Source of the DNA: CAZEHO01 sp964511945 | GTDB taxonomy: Bacteria > Actinomycetota > Acidimicrobiia > Spongiisociales > UBA11373 | Reading direction: 5' to 3' | Assembly (NCBI GenBank): GCA_964511945.1 | Contig: CAZEHO010000058.1 | Span: 1-8,614 of the forward strand | DNA length: 8,614 nucleotides | In this document: piece by piece, positions 6,918-8,614 of the stretch | Position numbering within the stretch: the first letter of the stretch is position 1 | Layout of the letters: each line of letters begins with the position of its first letter | Notes under the pieces: model-generated | The model's database searches: none | What the model was told of the DNA's origin: nothing | Seen by the model: only the letters and a program-made list of their open reading frames with translations | Program-made: the position numbers and the translations under genes

Positions 6918-8101
6918 AGCTGCGGCCCGGACTCATCGGCGATTACCGCAGCGACGCGGTGGTGTTCCGCAGCGGTGTGCAGAAGGCCTGGATCGCCGTG
7001 CTGCTGGTGGTTTCGTACTTCCTGGCCTTCGGGGGGAAGCTCGGCCCGCTCTCGCTGTCGTCCGACCTCCTGGTGCTGGCGGTGATCGCCGTCTTCGCTT
7101 CGATCGGCGCCATCGGACTCAACATCGTCACCGGCATGGCCGGCCAGGTGTCGCTCGGTCATGCCTTCTTCCTCGGCCTCGGCGCATTCACGGCAGCGGT
7201 GCTCGGCGGAGTCGAGACGACGGCGCCGGTGGTCGACGAGGCGACCGGCGAGTTGGTGGAGAAGGTCGTCATCGCCGGGTACCAGCTCGACATGCTCATC
7301 TGGCTGCCGGCGGCCGGACTCGTCGCCGCCGTTGCCGGGTTCATCGTGGCCCCGCTGGCATCCCGGCTGCGCGGCCTGTATCTCGCGTTCGTCACTCTCG
7401 GGCTGGTGTTCCTCGGGGACCACATCTTCCGGGAGGCCGAACTGTTCACCGGTGGCGCCTTCGTCGGCCGCACCACCGCCGAGGTGAGCCTCTTCGGGTT
7501 CCGCTTCGACAAGGCCGGAGACGTGCTCGGGATCTTCCTCGGCAAGAACCAGAAGCTGCTAATCCTCGGCCTGACCCTGTTGGCCGTGATGGCGCTGGCC
7601 GCCAAGAACCTGTTCCGCTCCAAGGTGGGCCGGGCGATGGCGGCGATCCGGGACCGTGACATCGCGGCGGAGATCATGGGAATCGGGCTGGCCCGGTACA
7701 AGACGATCGCCTTCGTCATCTCCTCGTTCTACGCGGGCATCGCCGGAGCATTGCTGTGGGCGGTGATCGGGCGGCTCCAGCCGGAGAACTTCGGGTTCCT
7801 GCTGTCGATCGAGTACATCGCCATGATCCTGATCGGCGGGGTTGCCACCGTCTCCGGAGCGATCATGGGGGCGTTCTTCCTGACCTTCTTGCCCAAGATC
7901 GTGGAGTGGATGGCGGGGATTCCGGGGGTGGACTTCTTCATCTCGAAGGAAGTCCAAGAGGGCTTCCTCGATGTGTTCCAGTTCGAGCAGATCCTGTTCG
8001 GGCTGCTGATCATCGGATTCCTGATCTTCGAACCGCTCGGGTTGTACGGAATCTGGATCCGGGTGCGCAACTACTGGAAAGCGTTCCCGTTCAGCTACTA
8101 G
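6914..8101 (+). CDS. livM: HAAT-type ABC importer permease LivM
   Basis: A 395-residue membrane protein. Family signatures are LNIVTGMAGQVSLGHAFFLG (69-88), RLRGLYLAFVTLG (151-163), the coupling region SKVGRAMAAIRDRDIAAEIMG (236-256) and ILIGGVATVSGAIMGAFF (305-322). About 20 polar residues precede the first membrane segment (about 25-40). A hydrophilic insert (about 101-122, ETTAPVVDEATGELVEKVVI) lies between membrane segments, probably on the outer face. The start at 6914 is set by the ATGA overlap with livH; the reading frame stays open for over 300 bases upstream, but that part lies inside livH. The stop codon TAG (8099-8101) is also the start of the long palindrome that follows. Confidence 0.93.
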   Translation: MKLRPGLIGDYRSDAVVFRSGVQKAWIAVLLVVSYFLAFGGKLGPLSLSSDLLVLAVIAVFASIGAIGLNIVTGMAGQVSLGHAFFLGLGAFTAAVLGGVETTAPVVDEATGELVEKVVIAGYQLDMLIWLPAAGLVAAVAGFIVAPLASRLRGLYLAFVTLGLVFLGDHIFREAELFTGGAFVGRTTAEVSLFGFRFDKAGDVLGIFLGKNQKLLILGLTLLAVMALAAKNLFRSKVGRAMAAIRDRDIAAEIMGIGLARYKTIAFVISSFYAGIAGALLWAVIGRLQPENFGFLLSIEYIAMILIGGVATVSGAIMGAFFLTFLPKIVEWMAGIPGVDFFISKEVQEGFLDVFQFEQILFGLLIIGFLIFEPLGLYGIWIRVRNYWKAFPFSY

Positions 8102-8269
8102 TGCCACGTCACAAAACGTTTGGCGGGTTCAGATGCGGCTCAGGACGCCTCCGGCTGTGTCCTCGCCCTTGACGCACGCATCCGAGTGCGCCTGCGGGAC
8201 TGCGTCCTTGCCGGGCGACGCCCTGAGCTCGCCCTGAAACCTCGCCAACGTTATGAGACACGGCACTAG
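8098..8269. repeat. 172-bp imperfect palindrome with CTAGTGCC termini (MITE-like)
   Basis: The ends are perfect inverted repeats: CTAGTGCC at 8098-8105 and GGCACTAG at 8262-8269. By eye, about 53 aligned columns of each arm match at about 42, with six mismatches and five single-base gaps. Further inside, GACGCA (8171-8176) faces TGCGTC (8201-8206). CTAG at both ends could be a 4-bp target duplication, but since CTAG is its own complement it may simply be part of the arms. No open reading frame of its own is credible. It may be a non-autonomous mobile element or a structured 3' end of the operon mRNA. It supplies the livM stop codon. Confidence 0.65.
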
Positions 8270-8291
8270 CGCCCTCACTCCGTTCGGGCGC
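8269..8291. terminator. Short GC hairpin between the palindrome and the heptamer arrays
   Basis: GCGCCC (8269-8274) pairs with GGGCGC (8286-8291) around an 11-base loop. No T-tract follows, so a terminator role for the liv operon is only a possibility. In position it mirrors the GC-rich palindrome that precedes the other heptamer copy at 2364-2382. Confidence 0.35.
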
Positions 8292-8373
8292 AGAGATCAG
8301 AGATCGGAGATCAGGGCACAGGTAACTCCTGACCTTTTGGTGCTTTCTGATCTCTGACATCTGACCTCCGACC
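8288..8373. repeat. Inverted heptamer-repeat arrays (copy 2)
   Basis: The left array is GCGCAGA (8288-8294) followed by three units close to GATCRGA (8295-8315). After a 30-base centre come four units of the inverse form TCYGAYM (8346-8373). CAGAGATCAG (8291-8300) is a perfect inverse of CTGATCTCTG (8347-8356). Inside the centre, TCAGG (8311-8315) and CCTGA (8328-8332) can also pair. This repeats the plan of copy 1 at 2381-2440, with the same GCGCRGA first unit and the same three-plus-four layout. It too lies in a spacer downstream of a plus-strand gene. Confidence 0.65.
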
Positions 8374-8404
8374 TCCTTCTTCAGCACCGGACGATCCAAA
8401 TCTG

Positions 8405-8410
8405 TAACGT
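8405..8410 (+). promoter_or_regulatory. Possible -10 element for the lipoprotein gene
   Basis: TAACGT fits TAnnnT and is preceded directly by TG. It lies 53 bases before the ATG at 8464. No clear -35 is seen. It is placed after all the repeats, where an independent promoter would be expected. Weak evidence. Confidence 0.25.
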
Positions 8411-8463
8411 GACGCCAGTGCCGGCCGGGGCGCTCCGGTCGTGACTGTCCATAGGGAGGAACA

Positions 8464-8614
8464 ATGAGACGACGGCCACGCTGGGTATTGTTCGCCAGCC
8501 TGCTGATGGCCTTTGCACTCGTCGTCGCTGCCTGCGGTGACGACGACGACGCCGCCACCACGACGGCCGCTCCGGCCACGACCGAGGCGCCGCCACCCGA
8601 CACGGCCCCGGCGT
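8464..8614 (+). CDS. Lipoprotein, probable substrate-binding protein of the importer (partial; C-terminal part outside window)
   Basis: Fifty codons are visible. The protein starts MRRRPRW, followed by a hydrophobic core (8-21) and a lipobox VVAAC with Cys24 as the lipidation site. After it come four aspartates and a Thr/Ala/Pro-rich linker (about 30-50), a layout I associate with lipoprotein binding proteins of Acidimicrobiia. A good ribosome site GGGAGGA (8454-8460) stands three bases from the ATG. The position just after livFGHM in the same direction suggests the HAAT substrate-binding protein (LivK-like), but the binding domain is out of view, so this role is inferred from context. Its own spacer and ribosome site suggest separate or stronger expression than the permease genes, as is usual for binding proteins. 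Confidence 0.8.
   Translation, partial: MRRRPRWVLFASLLMAFALVVAACGDDDDAATTTAAPATTEAPPPDTAPA

Noticed and set aside
8169..8197. Promoter from the TTGACG at 8169-8174
   Set aside because: No TAnnnT element lies 16-19 bases downstream, and the sequence falls inside the palindrome.
8288..8373. CRISPR array
   Set aside because: Units are 7 bases long, directly adjacent and in opposed orientation. There are no 25-40 base repeats with unique spacers and no cas genes.
8109..8603. Minus-strand open frame of 164 codons over the right spacer
   Set aside because: It crosses the palindrome, the repeats and the lipoprotein signal peptide in antisense, has no domain features, and conflicts with the well-marked lipoprotein start.

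Overview
The window comes from a high-GC bacterium, most likely an actinobacterium and plausibly of the class Acidimicrobiia. The signs are strong GC bias at third codon positions, a DUF2342-type zinc metalloprotease, a leaderless-looking promoter, chains of ATGA start/stop overlaps, and a lipoprotein with an Asp run and Thr/Ala/Pro-rich linker after its lipobox. This placement is inference; there is no rRNA or tRNA here to confirm it.

Left part (1-2358): two minus-strand genes overlap by GTGA. They are a membrane-anchored HtrA/DegP-like serine protease with a PDZ domain (565-1872), followed by a zinc-dependent metalloprotease cut off by the window edge (1-568). Divergent to them is moaE (1927-2358), the large subunit of molybdopterin synthase. 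The short gap between them holds a good minus-strand promoter whose predicted start coincides with the htrA ATG.

Middle (2359-2519): a gene-free spacer containing a GC-rich palindrome, a pair of inverted heptamer arrays that fold into a long hairpin, a second hairpin, a possible extended -10 box and a good Shine-Dalgarno site.

Main operon (2520-8101): livF, livG, an AMP-forming acyl-CoA ligase, livH and livM, all on the plus strand. Each of the four junctions is an ATGA overlap. The two ATPases and two permeases make a branched-chain amino acid (HAAT) type ABC importer. A FadD15/FAA1-like ligase between the ATPases and permeases suggests that the substrate is a carboxylic acid trapped as a CoA thioester on entry. 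The substrate cannot be read from the sequence.

Right part (8102-8614): a 362-bp spacer made almost wholly of structured repeats: a 172-bp imperfect palindrome that begins at the livM stop codon, a GC hairpin, and a second copy of the inverted heptamer arrays seen before livF. After it starts a lipoprotein gene, cut by the window edge, probably the substrate-binding protein of the importer.

No defence system, CRISPR array, transposase or wholly new gene system is visible. The least explained material is the two-copy heptamer element and the long palindrome in the spacers flanking the operon.
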